Source: Butyrivibrio sp. (lineage in GTDB: Bacteria > Bacillota > Clostridia > Lachnospirales > Lachnospiraceae). From it: a DNA stretch of 32,274 nt. Below the pieces are notes generated by a model, which saw only the letters and a program-made list of their open reading frames with translations, ran no database searches and had not been told where the DNA came from. The position numbers and the translations under genes are program-made. Position 1 is the stretch's first letter. The number at the start of each line of letters is the position of its first letter. The stretch spans positions 1-32,274 of the forward strand of contig JAILEJ010000494.1 of the NCBI GenBank assembly GCA_024688095.1, in the 5' to 3' direction. Positions 31,670-32,274 of the stretch are shown one piece after another.

Positions 31670-32274
31670 ATGGCAGATAATATTTTGAAAGAACTTAATG
31701 AACTAAAAAAGACTATTAAATATCATATGGACAGATATTATAATCAGGATACTCCTGAAATATCTGACTTTGAATATGATAATCTTATGCTTAGGCTTAA
31801 AGAAATAGAAAAAGAACATCCTGAACTTATTACCACAGATTCGCCAACTCAGATTATTGGTGGAGATACCAAAAGAGAGGCTGGTGTAACTATTGAACAT
31901 AATGTACCTATGCTTTCTATTCAGGATGTTTTTTCCAAGGAAGAAGTACTTGAATGGGTGCATGAGGTAAGAAGTCTTCATCCTGATGCTTTATTTGATG
32001 TAGAGCATAAAATAGACGGCCTTTCAATGAGTCTTAGATATGAAGGCGGTAAGCTTATTATGGCCGAGACAAGAGGCGATGGTCTTATTGGAGAGGATGT
32101 TACGGCTAATGCACTTGTAATTCCTGATGTAGTAAGAAAATTATCTAAGATAAATGAATATCTTGAAGTCAGAGGCGAAGTATATATGAGCCATGAGGAC
32201 TTTGACAGGGTTAATGAAAAACAGGAGCTTGCAGGAAAAAAGGTTTTTGCGAATCCAAGAAACTGTGCAGCAGG
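31670..32274 (+). CDS. ligA: NAD-dependent DNA ligase LigA, 5' part (cut by window end)
   Basis: The frame starts at ATG 31670, one base after the rluF stop, and runs off the window after 201 codons. Residues 1-70 are the Ia domain that binds NMN (YYNQDTPEISDFEYDNLM). The adenylation domain begins with HNVPMLSIQDVFSKEE, and the active-site lysine is K114 in VEHKIDGLSMSLRYEGG (the usual form is PKIDG). ETRGDGLIGEDVTAN and LEVRGEVYM are further signature blocks. It seals nicks in replication and repair. Tight spacing suggests co-transcription with rluF. Confidence 0.96.
   Translation, partial: MADNILKELNELKKTIKYHMDRYYNQDTPEISDFEYDNLMLRLKEIEKEHPELITTDSPTQIIGGDTKREAGVTIEHNVPMLSIQDVFSKEEVLEWVHEVRSLHPDALFDVEHKIDGLSMSLRYEGGKLIMAETRGDGLIGEDVTANALVIPDVVRKLSKINEYLEVRGEVYMSHEDFDRVNEKQELAGKKVFANPRNCAA

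Overview
The window is a low-GC Firmicutes chromosome segment, best matched to a motile Lachnospiraceae (Butyrivibrio, Roseburia or Pseudobutyrivibrio type). That assignment rests on protein similarity recalled from memory, the AT-rich composition, AGA/CTT-rich codon use, strong GGAGG-type ribosome binding sites and frequent TTG/GTG starts; genus is not resolved. Every gene lies on the + strand. I see no mobile element, CRISPR array, tRNA or rRNA.

Region 1 (1-24318) is a large fla/che motility locus. It runs: end of flgE, terminator-like hairpin, flbD (swrD-type, TTG start), motA-motB-fliL, fliM-fliY-cheY, fliO-fliP-fliQ-fliR-flhB, flhA-flhF-flhG, a YcgR-like PilZ protein, cheB-cheA-cheW-cheC-cheD, a small two-helix membrane protein, the motility sigma factor gene (sigD/fliA), fapA, a small hydrophilic protein and a DUF6115-like membrane-anchored coiled-coil protein. 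Together these encode stator, switch complex, type III export gate, FlhF/FlhG placement control, c-di-GMP input and a Bacillus-type chemotaxis pathway in which FliY and CheC remove phosphate from CheY and CheD modifies receptors. cheR and receptor genes are not in the window. A short terminator-like hairpin closes the cluster at about 24350.

Region 2 (24350-27460) starts with a separately promoted MltG/YceG-like protein that lacks the catalytic part. After its terminator come rpsB and tsf, preceded by a strongly structured leader RNA. The order fla/che - sigD - membrane protein(s) - rpsB - tsf matches the Bacillus subtilis order sigD-swrB-rpsB-tsf, so the DUF6115-like protein sits in the SwrB position.

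Region 3 (27461-32274) is cell housekeeping: minC-minD-minE (division site placement), an OhrR-type peroxide-sensing MarR regulator with a likely autoregulatory operator, a MecA-type Clp adaptor, an RluF-type pseudouridine synthase, and the 5' part of ligA cut by the window end.

The most interesting non-coding signals are an 18-bp hairpin that buries the ribosome binding site and start codon of cheA, a weaker similar hairpin at cheW, a long hairpin between flhB and flhA, the rpsB leader, and the ohrR operator.
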